Source: Nannocystis pusilla
GTDB taxonomy: Bacteria > Myxococcota_A > Polyangia > Nannocystales > Nannocystaceae
Reading direction: 5' to 3'
DNA length: 64,000 nucleotides
Assembly: GCF_026626665.1 (NCBI RefSeq)
Contig: NZ_JAPNKE010000002.1
Span: forward strand, 5,495,168-5,559,167
Below, one piece after another: positions 20,078-29,818 of the stretch. The notes under the pieces were generated by a model. That model made no database searches. It was given only the letters and a program-made list of their open reading frames with translations, and was not told the origin of the DNA. The translations under genes and the position numbers were made by a program. Every line of letters starts with the position of its first letter. Within the stretch, counting starts at the first letter, position 1.

Positions 20078-21288
20078 TCAATCGGCCTGCAGGAGGGCAC
20101 GGAGATGCGCGGCCTGGGCGGCCTGACCGCTGCGTTGCAATTGCGCGAGGAGAGCCTCGCCGGCCTGCTTCCAGGTGGTCTGAACCCGCGCCTCGGCCGG
20201 GAGCGCGCCGGCGTCGGTCACCGCGGCCTGCCACGCGTCGGCGGCGGCGGTCCGGTCGCCGAGCTGGAGGTGGCAGGTGCCGGCCATTCGCAGGGCCTCG
20301 ATCCGCAGAGGACCGGGGGCCGCGTCGCGAGCCGCGAGCTCGTAGCGGAGGGCCGCGCCGGCGAGGTCCTTGCGGGTGAAGAGAACGCCGGCCGCGCCGA
20401 GGTGAGCCTGCGCGGCGATCGCAGGCTCACCCACCGTGGTGCCGTGGGCCACCGCGCGTTCGAAATGGTCGAGCGCCGCGCGTTCGTCCTGGAGGCCGAA
20501 GGCGAGACCGCCGAGGGTGATATGCACGACCGCGGCCTCGGTGGTCCTGCGCTGTGATTCGAGCTCGGTGCAGGCAGCCTGGTAGGCCCGTCGCGCGCCT
20601 GCGAGATCCTGGCGTCGGGCCGCGTCCGCAGCGGCGAGCAATTGGCGGCGCACCGCGGCCTCGGCCGGCGGGGCGGCGGCGGCCTGGCGCTCGCCTTGCT
20701 GCTGGCAATAGTCGTGCAGCGCGGCGTCGTCGAGGTCGAAGGCGGCCGCGACGGGCACCACGTCGACGAGCGTCGCGGGCTCGTCGACGGTGAAAGCGAG
20801 GCGGACGTCAGTGCGCTCGGGCCACGCCGCGAGGGCGACGGCGAGGCGTCGCATGACCTTGGGACATGTGGGGCGCCCGGCACGAAGACCAGGGTGATGC
20901 CCGACAGGACGCCGGTCCGCGCGAGGGCCTCGCCTGCGAGGAGGACGAGGTGGCGCAATCGTGACAATGGATCCGTCGCGGCGTCGTCGGCGAGGACGGC
21001 GGGATCGACGAGCGCGACGCCGTCGTCGGCCAGGCCCTGACGCAGGCGAGCGAGGTCGGCGAGCAGCTGCGTGCGAGCGGCGTCGGCGAGGACCGCGAGA
21101 TCGTCCGCTGCGGCCTCGACGAGGCACAGCGGCCAGCGGTTGTCGGGCGCCCACTCGAACAGACGGAGGCCGCCGACGAGGTGAGTGCGGTGGTGCGCGG
21201 CCGCGACGAGGCGCACGAGCGGGGCCTGTCGCCAGCGCTCGGCGAGCGTGCCGGAGAATCGTTGGGCGGCGCGGGTCAGCGGATCCAT
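20078..21288 (-). CDS. TPR-containing probable adaptor/chaperone for the Rhs effector (frameshifted)
   Basis: About 403 residues. N-terminal half (MDPLTRAAQRFSGTLAERW ... LRLFEWAPDNRWPLCLVEA ... GITLVFVPGAP) is an unrecognised globular domain; the C-terminal half has TPR-like helices (AAADAARRQDLAGARRAYQAA, AAIAAQAHLGAAGVLFTRKD, ALRMAGTCHLQLGDRTAAADAW). It sits between vgrG and the PAAR-Rhs gene with gaps of 15 and 7 bases. Known Rhs effectors need a dedicated chaperone or adaptor (DUF1795/Eag, DUF4123 or DUF2169) encoded at this place; this protein resembles none of them, so it is a candidate for a different adaptor type. The frame changes near 20865 (GAPH-V to CPKVMRRLAV). Confidence 0.6.
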
Positions 21289-21303
21289 GACGAATTCCGG
21301 GAA

Positions 21304-23628
21304 TCAGTTGATCTTGACGATGCCGCCGGTGATATCGACGGAGCCGCCGGCGATCTTGATGGTGCCGGCGTTGATGGTGACGCCGCCCGGATCGAGCTGA
21401 ATCGCACTGCCGCCGCAGGTGAGCAGGATCGAGGTAGCGCCTGCGATCGTCACCGCCAGGGCGCCGAGGTCGGCCGAAGGCCCGGCGGAGAGGTCATGGC
21501 ACCGCCGGCCTGCACCGTGTAGACGCCGGCGGCGGTCTGCGCGATGGAGGCCGCGGTGAGGCTCGCGGCAGCAGCGACCGTGTGGGTCTGGGCCGCGCCG
21601 ACCATGACCGTACGACTCGCGCCCACGGTCTCCGTGGCGGCCGCGGACACGACGACGCTGCGCGTACCGGTGACCGTGAGGCTCGCGCCGCTCGTGATGG
21701 TCTCGTTGAGGCCGCCGTCGACGCTCAGGCTGCGCTCGCCGGTGACCGAGACGGTGTCGCTCCCGGTGACGGTCGTGGTGCGGCTGCCTTGCACGGTGAC
21801 GCTCTGGTCGGCGCCGACCGAGGTGCTCTGACTGGCGCCGACCGAGGTGCTCTGATTGGCGCCGACGGAGATGCTCTGGTTGGCGCCGACCGAGACGGTC
21901 TGGTTGGCGCCGACAGAGGCGGTCTCGTTGGCGCCGACGGAGGCGACGCGGTTGTTCCCGACCGAGGCGTTCTGGTCGCGGCCGACGCTGCCGGCGTCGT
22001 CGCGGCCGACGTTGCTGCCGCCGTCGCGGAGGACGACCAGCTTCAGGTCGCGCTGCGCGTGGATGAACAGCTCCTCGGCGCCCTTGGCGTCCTCGAACGA
22101 GATCTCGTTGAAGCCGCCGCCGCCCGGGGTGGACTCGGTCTTGATGGCGCTGCGGGTCTTGCTCGCAGGGAGCGGGTACGGCGCGCCGTGGGTCGAGTTG
22201 TAGACGCAACCGGTGACGAGCGGGCGATCGGGATCGCCGTCGATGAACTCGACCAGGACCTCCATGCCGATGCGCGGCAGGAACGTCGCGCCCCAGCCGG
22301 CGCCGGCCCAGGTCTGGGCGACGCGGATCCAGCACGAGGCGGTGTCGTCGGCCGGCGAGATGCGGTCCCAGTGGAATCGGACCTTGATCCGCCCGTGCTC
22401 GTCGGTGTGGATCTCCTCGCCTGCAGGGCCGACGACGATCGCCGTGTGCGGCCCGTGCACGCGCGGACGTGCAGGCGCGAGCGGCGGACGCAGCGGGACG
22501 TCGGCGCGCACGCACTCGAAGCTGTTGTCGTAGCGGGTGCCGCCTTGGTGGTCGTCGCCGAAGGCCTCGGCCTCCGGCGCCTCTCCGCGGTGCTCGACGC
22601 GTGCGAGCAGGTACTCGCCGTCGAGCTCGTGGCGCGGGTGCAGCGCCAGCTTGATCCGGTGGCCCGGGGCGAGCGCGGCGACGTCGCTTCGACCGGCCCC
22701 GCTGTCCTTCGTGGCGGTCATCGCCTCGAGCCGGCGACGCGCGCTGCTTGCCGTCGTCGGCGTGCAGGCGCCGGTCGTCGTGATCGTAGCTCTCGCGCAC
22801 GCGGTTCTTGCTGTCCTGGCCGCGGCGCTCGTGTTGATAAGGGGCATCGGCGGCCTGCTGCCAATCCCAGTCGCGCTGAACCGTCGAGGTGCCGGCGAGG
22901 TCGCTACGCCAGTCGAAGGCCGCGATGGACTCGGTCGACGCTGCGCCGCCCCCCGGCGCCCTGACCGGCAATTCGCTGAGGTCGGGGTGGGCGAGCTCGG
23001 GCGCGTGCTGCGTGAGGCCGAGCAGGGTCAAGACCTCGGCCGTGTCGTCCAGGTCGTGGCGGAAGTAGAAGGCGATGCCTTCCTCGGCGAGCAAGCGGCG
23101 GACGAACTCGAGGTCGGTCTCCCGGTACTGCACACAATACTCGCGGCGGGGGTAGGCCTGCGCGTCCGCGGTGACCGCGAGCCCGCGGCCGAGCTCGCGC
23201 AGCGGGGCCTTCAAGACCTCCTGGACGATGTCGAGGGCGGTCTTGTCCTGCCAGAATCGGGTGTCGCGGCGCTGGGCGAACAGCGCCAGCGCCGGCACGA
23301 CGGTCAACTCGACCCGCAGACGCTCGTCGGCCACGCCGCGCAGGTCGACGCTGCGGACGATGCCGTGAACGGCCCGCTCCGGCACGGCCCGCGCGAGCGT
23401 CAGCGTACAGCTCGCCCCGAGCAAGGCGTCGACGTCGGCGTCGAGATCCTCGGTGAGGAGGTGCAAACGCAGGGTGTAAAGGTCCGAGATCGATTCGAGC
23501 AATTCGATACGCCGTACCCGCCAATCGACCGCCGGCGCGTCGTGCCAGGTCAGCGAATAGAGCACTGGCGTCAGGAGGCCGTGGCCACCAGCTTGACCGC
23601 CCACGCTCTTCCCGTCGTGCTCCCCCAT
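21304..23628 (-). CDS. VgrG spike protein of the type VI secretion system (frameshifted twice)
   Basis: Trimeric spike that carries the PAAR-Rhs cargo. The N-terminal part shows the gp27-like fold (SLTWHDAPAVDWRVRRIE, FVRRLLAEEGIAFYFRHD); the middle has the gp5-like OB domain (GRIKVRFHWDR, CWIRVAQTWAGAGWGATFLPRIG, EVLVEFIDGDPDRPLVTG), all VgrG hallmarks. A beta-prism follows with heptad-like repeats SVGANQS/TVSVGANE. The C terminus ends GGSVDITGGIVKIN. The frame changes near 22735 and near 21497; all three pieces have intact motifs. ggggaggg precedes the ATG. It heads the operon vgrG-adaptor-PAAR/Rhs-immunity. No other T6SS structural genes are in the window, so this is an orphan vgrG island. 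Confidence 0.85.
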   Translation of the reverse strand: MGEHDGKSVGGQAGGHGLLTPVLYSLTWHDAPAVDWRVRRIELLESISDLYTLRLHLLTEDLDADVDALLGASCTLTLARAVPERAVHGIVRSVDLRGVADERLRVELTVVPALALFAQRRDTRFWQDKTALDIVQEVLKAPLRELGRGLAVTADAQAYPRREYCVQYRETDLEFVRRLLAEEGIAFYFRHDLDDTAEVLTLLGLTQHAPELAHPDLSELPVRAPGGGAASTESIAAFDWRSDLAGTSTVQRDWDWQQAADAPYQHERRGQDSKNRVRESYDHDDRRLHADDGKQRASPARGDDRHEGQRGRSKRRRRARPGPPDQAGAAPAPRARRRVPARTRRAPRRGAGGRGLRRRPPRRHPLRQQLRVRARRRPAASAARACTSARARAAHGDRRRPCRRGDPHRRARADQGPIPLGPHLAGRRHRLVLDPRRPDLGRRRLGRDVPAAHRHGGPGRVHRRRSRSPARHRLRLQLDPRRAVPAPCEQDPQRHQDRVHPGRRRLQRDLVRGRQGRRGAVHPRAARPEAGRPPRRRQQRRPRRRRQRRPRPERLGREQPRRLRRRQRDRLCRRQPDRLGRRQPEHLRRRQSEHLGRRQSEHLGRRRPERHRARQPHHDRHRERHRLGHRRAQPERRRRPQRDHHERREPHGHRYAQRRRVRGRHGDRGRESYGHGRRGPDPHGRCCREPHRGLHRADRRRRLHGAGRRCHDLSAGPSADLGALAVTIAGATSILLTCGGSAIQLDPGGVTINAGTIKIAGGSVDITGGIVKIN

Positions 23629-23804
23629 GGACCCTCCCCGAACACCACCGGCGTCAGGCTAACCCTCGCCCTTCGACCAGGACAAGTGCTTCGGTTTGTC
23701 GCCAATCGGCGCGAGCGGATGTGCCCCGCGAACGCCGCCGCGGGCGGGTGAAAACGCGAGTCGGGGGCGGGGCGACCTGGTCGTCCTATTTTGCGACCGC
23801 CGTG

Positions 23805-23833
23805 TTGATCGGTGCCGAAGATCCCGAATATAG
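23805..23833 (+). promoter_or_regulatory. Sigma-70-like promoter of the pseudokinase gene
   Basis: ttgatc (23805-23810), a 17-base spacer and atatag (23828-23833). Transcription would begin near 23840. That excludes the in-frame GTG at 23812 as start and favours the GTG at 23923. Confidence 0.5.
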
Positions 23834-23922
23834 TGGTGTGGTTTCCACGCGGGGGTTCATGGCATCACACTGGCGAGCTCGACGGGAGGCGCTGCGACGA
23901 GCTCGATATCGATGGGTGGGCC

Positions 23923-25801
23923 GTGAAGGTCGGTGATACGCTCGCGGGACGCTACGAGCTCCGCCAGGTGCTCGCCGGTGGGCGCTGCTCATTGTTCCTC
24001 GCCCACGATCGCAGCGCGGATCGTCCGATCGCCATCAAGGTGTTCGACGGCGCGCACGTCGCTGCCGGAGAACTGCAGCGTTACGCGGCCCGCCTCGCGG
24101 CCGCGTCGGCCGTCGTGCATCCGGCGGTGATCGTGCCGGGCGTCCAGGTCGCAACGTCGGAGTCGCCGCCGTTCGTGGCGGGGGAGCTGTTACAGGGCGA
24201 AGATCTGGCCAGCTTGTGCGCTCGCCTCAAGCCGATCCCGTGGACGCGCGCGACGGCCATCGTGCAAGCGTGCGCCGAGGGCCTGGCTACGCTCGCTGCA
24301 GCCACCGGCGCAGCCCACCGCGCGCTCCGCCCCGGGAACGTGTGGCTCGCTGCGAGTGGGCAGGCTCAGGTGCTCGACTTCGGGATTGCCGAGCTCGGTG
24401 CACCGCCGGTTCGACCGCGCGCCGATGGCACGTTCGTCGAATACCGGGCGCCCGAACAGCTCGAGGGCGCGCCCGGGGACGGCAGATCCGACGTGTTCTC
24501 GCTGGGGGTCCTGCTCTTCGAAATGGTGACCGGAGTCCATCCATTCTCCGGTCCGAGCGCCGCGGCAGTGGCGATCAAGCTCCTGACCCAGCCGGCGCCG
24601 GTGCCGTCGCTGGTCGCGCCGCAGATCGAGCTACCCGCGCCGCTCACGGCCGTCATCACCCGCGCGTTGGCGCGCCGGCCGAAAGATCGCATCCCCGATC
24701 CGTCGAGCCTGGCGCGCGATCTCGCGGCGCTGCTCCCACCGCCGCCGCAGGTCGACACACCATCGCCGGCTCAGCCGCCCGCGAGCGTCCAGGAGGCTCC
24801 TCGGAGCAGCGCCCTGGGTGAGCCACCCCCGACGACGCATTCGTCGAGCCAGGAGCAGGGAAGCGTCCCCGGCGACATGCCCCGACCGTCGACGAGCCCG
24901 CCGAACAGGGGCCCCGACGCGAGCATGAAGCATCCGCTCGCCCCGCGCAGGCGCGAGCAGGTGAACCTCGGCGCTCAGGAGCGGACGGAGGTGCTGCCGC
25001 GGAGCGATAGACTCGCGGCGGAGAAGGCCGAGGCGCGCACGGAGGTGCTGCCGCAGGGGGCAGCCGCGAGCGATGAGCGGACGGCGGTGCTGCCGCGCAG
25101 AGACCGAACCCAGGCGCAGCAGGTCGAAGCGGGTCCCGAGGGGCCGCCGCAGGGCGCCGAGAGTTTGGCGACCGCGAGCGGAGAGCGGACGGAGGTTCTG
25201 CCGCGGAGCGGTGACTCCGGGGTCCAGAGGGCCGCGCAACATACCGGGGTGCTACCGCGGGGCGGCGAACCGGAGGCCGCAGAGAGCGATGAGCGGACGA
25301 CAGTGATGGCGCGCGGCGAACGACCTGCGGCCGTACGGGCGCGCGTAGCCGTCCCGCGACCGAGGGGCCAGCCCGAGCGGGACGATGCGCCTACACAGAC
25401 ATTCCGCCCCCTGGCTCGACCGCCTCGAGGCGCAATAGACGATGATGCTCGCCCGCAGCGCGAGCCCGCTCGACGGGGCATACACGCAAGTCGTCCCGCG
25501 TACCGCGACTGCGGCCCCCAGGCCGGACGATGCGACCTTGATCTTGCAGGAAGCCGAGGCGGTCAGCGAGGCGACGGGAGTCGTCTCGCCGGTCGACCGC
25601 CCCCATACGCCGGAAGTCCATGGCTCGCCGCCCCAGCAGCGACCAGAAGAGACGACTCAGGCGGAGGCACCAGCGGCGCCCTCGGCTGCGGCCGTCGAAC
25701 GGAGCGCTGCGAGCGGCCCGCAGAAGTTCCTCATCGCGCTGAATCTGCTGGTCGGTCTGCTGCTCGTCGCCGCTGTCCTGTGGATGTGGCTCGGCGGCTG
25801 A
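23923..25801 (+). CDS. Membrane-anchored pseudokinase with TEVLPR repeats (frameshifted)
   Basis: Kinase fold from VGDTLAGRYELRQVLAGGRCSLF with ATP lysine in IAIKVF and the metal site VLDFGIAE, but the catalytic loop is HRALRPGN: the proton-acceptor Asp of HRD is Ala, and the glycine loop is degenerate. It is therefore likely a catalytically dead or weak kinase acting as a scaffold. After the kinase domain (about residue 270) comes a long disordered region with at least six repeats of ERTEVLPR type (RTEVLPRS, RTEVLPQG, RTAVLPRR, RTEVLPRS, HTGVLPRG, RTTVMARG), then a C-terminal helix FLIALNLLVGLLLVAAVLW that anchors it to the membrane. The repeated Thr may be phosphorylated by another kinase and read by FHA domains (inference). 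One frame change between 25440 and 25490. Confidence 0.7.
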
Positions 25802-25891
25802 CTCCGGCAGCGGCGCATTGGCGACACCTGCGAGTCGCGACCGACCGGCCGCGGGTCATCCCGCGAATCGGAGATGCGCGCGTCGACGCAA

Positions 25892-27647
25892 TCACTGCGG
25901 CGGGATGCACACCTCGCCGCCCGCGGCGATCTGCGCCTGCGTGCGATACGTGTTGAGCTTCGTCCAGTGCGGCGGCTCGAACTGCGGGATGGTCCCGTCT
26001 TCGCGCACGTTCGTCACATGATAGGTGTGCTGATTCCAGATCCGCCGGCCCTGGACCCACCGGTCCTGGACGTCGCGCACCGCCTGGACCGTGAACGGCA
26101 CCACCCCGCCGTTGAGCAGCGTGTTGGAGACCACGAGGATCTCCGACGAGCCGTCGTTATCGATGTCGGCGACCACCGGGTATTCGATGATCGTGCCCGA
26201 CAGGTGCGGCGTGTCCATCAGCGGCGAGCCCATCTCGTCGAACACCCACACCGTGTGCTCGTCGGCGTAGATCGCCTGGGCCTTGCCGCCGCCGAGGAAG
26301 TCGAACGCCGTGCCGCCGGCCTGGCCGCTCTGGTCGATCACCGCCGCCTGCCACAGCAGCGCCTGATTGGTCTCGTAGACCCCGTAGAAGTTGGGCGCGC
26401 TGACGCCGAATTCGGGCGCCGCGTCGCCGTCGAGGTCGTGGATATTGATCGGTCGGCTGAGGTCGTTCTGGCCGTTCGGCGTGAAGTTCCAGACCAGCGT
26501 CCCGTCGTGCTGGCGCAGCTCGATCTTGTTGTCGAGCGCCAGCAGCACCTCGGGCTGCGGGTCGGCGTCGAGGTTGGCGATCTGCGGGAAGATCCACCCG
26601 AACTGATTGGTGTCGTACCAGGTGCTGCCGTCGGCGTGGAACGCCGCGCCGCCGATCAGCACCTCGAGCCCGGGCTGACCGTCGAGGTCGGCGATGGCCG
26701 AGGCGTTGTAGGACGAATCGTTGCCGCGGGTCCAGATCTCGACCCCGTTGTGGTCATACATTGGCGCCGGCGACGATCTCGACGTCGCCGTCCTGGTCGA
26801 TGTCTGCCAGCGCGATCGAGCCCGACTGCGAGCCGGGCCACGACGTGTTGCTCTTCCACTTGACCTGGCCGTCGTGTTCGAAGGCGATCAGGCGGCCGCC
26901 CGAGCCCGGCTCGATGGCGACGATCTCGGCGATGCCGTCGCCGTCGATGTCGCCGGCCGCAGGCGTGCCCTCGAACTGCACCATCTCGGAGGCGAAGAAG
27001 TGGACCGCCCCGGTCGCGCCGTCGAGCACGTAGAGCCGCGACGGCGGCACGTCGGAGCCCTGGTCGGGCCCCGCCACCACCACCACGTCCGGGATGTCGC
27101 ACAGATCGATCTCCCCGTCGGCGTTGTCGTCGGTAAGGTTGACGACCAGCGGCATGACGATGCAGTTCTCGAACCCGGGCGGGCCCGTGAACGTCCACTG
27201 CGCCTCGGGCTCGAACGAGTCGGGCGGGGCCTTGTCAGTGCAGTCGCCGATCGCGTCCATGTCGTCGACGACCTTGCACGACGACGGCGGCGCGCCGAAG
27301 TCGCCGCTGCTCGCCATGTCGAACTTGACCGCGCCGGTGTCATCGGTGGTCGAGCTGCTGGCGCCCGCCGACGGATCGGTCGGCCCGGTGGTGCCGGTCA
27401 TCGTCCCGCTCATCGTCCCCGGGTTCCCCGTCGACGTCCCGGTCTCGCTGTCCGAGCCGCCCTCCGTGCTGCTCGTCGACGTCGGCGCGTCCATGGTCGG
27501 CTGGGTGCCGTTGCTCGTGCTCACCGTCGTGGCCATCGTCGCCGTCTGGCCCGCCGTCGCCTGCCCGCCGTCGTCGCCGCAACCGACGACTGCGAGCGCG
27601 AGCGAGCTGGTGGCGAGGACGTGAGCGACGAGCGTGCGGGTCGACAT
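25892..27647 (-). CDS. FG-GAP/VCBS beta-propeller lipoprotein (frameshifted)
   Basis: Starts MSTRTLVAHVLATSSLALAVVGC with lipobox AVVGC, then a Thr/Ser-rich stalk (TSTSSTEGGSDSETGTSTG), then FG-GAP repeats with Ca-binding DxDxDG loops: GDIDGDGIAEIVAIE, ALADIDQDGDVEIVAGAN, IHDLDGDAAPEFG, VADIDNDGSSEILVV. These form an integrin-like propeller displayed on the cell surface, probably adhesive. The C terminus RIWNQHTYHVTNVREDG ... EVCIPPQ matches the remnant at 11372-11607. The frame changes near 26760 between AGAN and YDHNGVEIW, one base missing. About 585 residues; no operon partner. Confidence 0.8.
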
Positions 27648-27725
27648 TCGCCGGGCATCGTACACCACGCCCGGGGCGGCCCGGCGACCGCCAGCCCGGC
27701 TCGTCCGCGCGCGGACCTGCTCGTC

Positions 27726-28415
27726 TCACGCCCCGGGTGCGATGAATCGATCGATCGACGCCAGCCCCGGCGGTGGGTCGCAGGCGAACTCGCGACGGAG
27801 GATCTCCGGGCTCGTGAACAGCTTGAAGCCGCGGATCCAGATCGGCTGCTCGCGGTCGAGCTCGTGCGCTGCCGGCTCGACGGCGAGATCGAGCGCGACG
27901 TCGATCTCTTGCAGGCACCGCTCGAGGCGGGGTCCGTTGAGATCGGCGAGCTCGACCTGCCACTCGAAGCCGAAGCTGCGGTCGAGCGCGATCGGCGTCC
28001 ACAGGCTCTTGCGCGTGACCACCGAGAACTCGCGCTCGCCCAGGCGGAGGTCTTGCAGGGAGATAAGGCCGTCCTGCCGCACGCGAGCGCCGTCCGGGCG
28101 CGCGACCAGGCCGTGGCCGCCGATCTCGTCGAGGTACGGGCCGACCTCGCGGGCGTCGATCAGAGCAGCGAGCCGCTCGACGAACGCCGCGACCGAGTCG
28201 ACCTCGAGCGCGATCCGCCGCGCGCCGTCGTGGACATGCGTCGGGATCAGGAGCTCGTGCCGCGCAGTGATCGCCAGGATCGCCAGCACGTCGTCGAGCA
28301 GCCCCCGTGACGTCTGCGCGGGCCGGCCCGGGTCGGGTGCGAAGCGCCAGCTGAGCGCGAAGAAGCTGTCGGGATAGGGTTCGCGCGTCGCATCGACGGT
28401 GAGCGCCTCGGCCAT
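27726..28415 (-). CDS. Hypothetical protein, 229 aa
   Basis: Not recognised. It reads MAEALTVDATREPYPDSFFALSWRF, has conserved-looking blocks (RKSLWTPIALDRSFGFEW, IWIRGFKLFTSPEILRREF) and no signal peptide or membrane helix; it is acidic and probably cytoplasmic. The start is the ATG at 28415, though the frame is open further upstream. It lies between an FG-GAP lipoprotein and an aminotransferase on the same strand with gaps of about 60-80 bases. Confidence 0.55.
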   Translation of the reverse strand: MAEALTVDATREPYPDSFFALSWRFAPDPGRPAQTSRGLLDDVLAILAITARHELLIPTHVHDGARRIALEVDSVAAFVERLAALIDAREVGPYLDEIGGHGLVARPDGARVRQDGLISLQDLRLGEREFSVVTRKSLWTPIALDRSFGFEWQVELADLNGPRLERCLQEIDVALDLAVEPAAHELDREQPIWIRGFKLFTSPEILRREFACDPPPGLASIDRFIAPGA

Positions 28416-28474
28416 GGCGCGGTCGATGATAACCGAGCCTCGACGTCGCTGCCTCGACGCCCGCCGGTACGCCC

Positions 28475-29659
28475 TCAGAGCGCGCGCAGCGACTTGCCGA
28501 GCCGCGCCACTGCTTCGGCGATCCGGTCCGGGGTCTGATTCGAGAACGACAGGCGCAGGTAGTTGCGCGGCGTCTCGACCGGGAAGAACGCGGCCCCGGG
28601 CTCGAACGCCACCCCCGCCTCGATCGCCCGGGCCAGCAACGCCTCGGCCGCCAGCGCCTCCGGCAGCGTCACCCACACCGAAAAGCCGCACGTCGGCCGC
28701 GTCCACCGCACCTCCGCCGGCATGTGCTCCGCGAGCGACTGCAGCATCGCGTCGCGCCGCTCGCGGTAGCGCGGCAGACAGCGGGCCACGTGCGCGTCGA
28801 GGTCGTGCCGCTCGAGGTAGCTCGACAGCGCCATCTGCCCGAGCGTGTTCGTCTGCAGATCGGCGATGCCCTTGAGCAGCACCAGCTGGGCAGTGACCGC
28901 GGGCGGCGCGACGATCCATCCGACCCTGAGCCCGGGCGTCAGCGCCTTCGAGAACGTGCCGACGAGGATCACCCGCTCCTCCGCGCCGGGGTAGCTGCGC
29001 AGCGGCCGGCGCGGCGCCTCGAACTGGATCCGCCCGTAAGCGTCGTCCTCGATGACGAGGGCGTCGTGCGCCCGGCTGAGCTCGACCAGCGACTCGCAGG
29101 CCTCGGCGCTCAGCGACGAGCCGCTCGGGTTGTGGCCCGCGGGCGCGAGGTACAACAGGCTCTTCTCGGCGCCTCGCACCAGCGCGCGCACAGCCGCGAG
29201 GTCGAGCCCGTCCTCGCCGCGCGCCAGCGGGACCATCCGCGGCCGCTGCAGCCCGAACACCTCGATCGCCGCGACGTAGGTCGGCGACTCGATCCCCAGC
29301 GCGTCGCCGGGGCGCAGCAGCAGTCGCGCCAGCAGATCCAGCGCCTGCTGGGCGCCGCTGGTGATCAGCAATTCGTCCTGCGCGACCTCGACGCCGCGGT
29401 CGCGCAGCATCGCCGCGACCTGCTCGCGCAGCGGCCCGTAGCCCTCGGGCCACTGGTACTGCAGCGCCTCGCGGCCGTGCTCCCGCATGACCTCCTCGAG
29501 CGCCTCGGCCAGCGCCGCGCGCGGGAACAGGTCCTCCCCCGGCAGCCCGCCCGCGAGCGACAGCACCCCCTCGCGCGTCGCCGCCGACTTCAGCAGCCGC
29601 TCGACCTCCGGCGGTTGCCGCGGCGAGATCCACTGCGTGAACGGGAACCGGACGGCCAC
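28475..29659 (-). CDS. PLP-dependent class I/II aminotransferase
   Basis: A fold-type I aminotransferase of 394 residues, resembling 2-aminoadipate/aromatic transaminases of the MocR-related group but without the GntR DNA-binding domain. Visible motifs: LSLAGGLPGEDLFP near the N terminus, YQWPEGYGPLREQVA, LITSGAQQALDLLARLL, APAGHNPSG, VIEDDAYGRIQFE (PLP-binding Asp and Tyr), GTFSKALTPGLRVGW (Schiff-base Lys) and RNYLRLSFSN (carboxylate-binding Arg). It would transfer an amino group between an amino acid and a 2-oxoacid in the cytoplasm. Start is a GTG at 29659, fitting the family's length. Substrate cannot be fixed from context. Confidence 0.85.
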   Translation of the reverse strand: MAVRFPFTQWISPRQPPEVERLLKSAATREGVLSLAGGLPGEDLFPRAALAEALEEVMREHGREALQYQWPEGYGPLREQVAAMLRDRGVEVAQDELLITSGAQQALDLLARLLLRPGDALGIESPTYVAAIEVFGLQRPRMVPLARGEDGLDLAAVRALVRGAEKSLLYLAPAGHNPSGSSLSAEACESLVELSRAHDALVIEDDAYGRIQFEAPRRPLRSYPGAEERVILVGTFSKALTPGLRVGWIVAPPAVTAQLVLLKGIADLQTNTLGQMALSSYLERHDLDAHVARCLPRYRERRDAMLQSLAEHMPAEVRWTRPTCGFSVWVTLPEALAAEALLARAIEAGVAFEPGAAFFPVETPRNYLRLSFSNQTPDRIAEAVARLGKSLRAL

Positions 29660-29818
29660 GCGCGGTTTTTTTGCGGCAGCCCGCGGACTGTCAAGCCCGC
29701 GCCCGGAGCCGGCCGCGTCGCTCGACGACGGCGGCCCCGCGGCCCGGACCCGTCGGGCGCTCGAGTCCGCGGCGCAACTCGCGGCGACGCCGAATCACTG
29801 CGCGGCACGCTCGCGACT

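Noticed and set aside
16906..20379. A 1157-codon plus-strand frame across the Rhs gene
   Set aside because: It is the mirror of YD-repeat coding DNA; the translated product is low-complexity Val/Ala/Gly and has no start signal.
23812..23922. GTG at 23812 as start of the pseudokinase
   Set aside because: It lies between the -35 and -10 boxes of the promoter at 23805-23833, and the added residues do not resemble a kinase N terminus.
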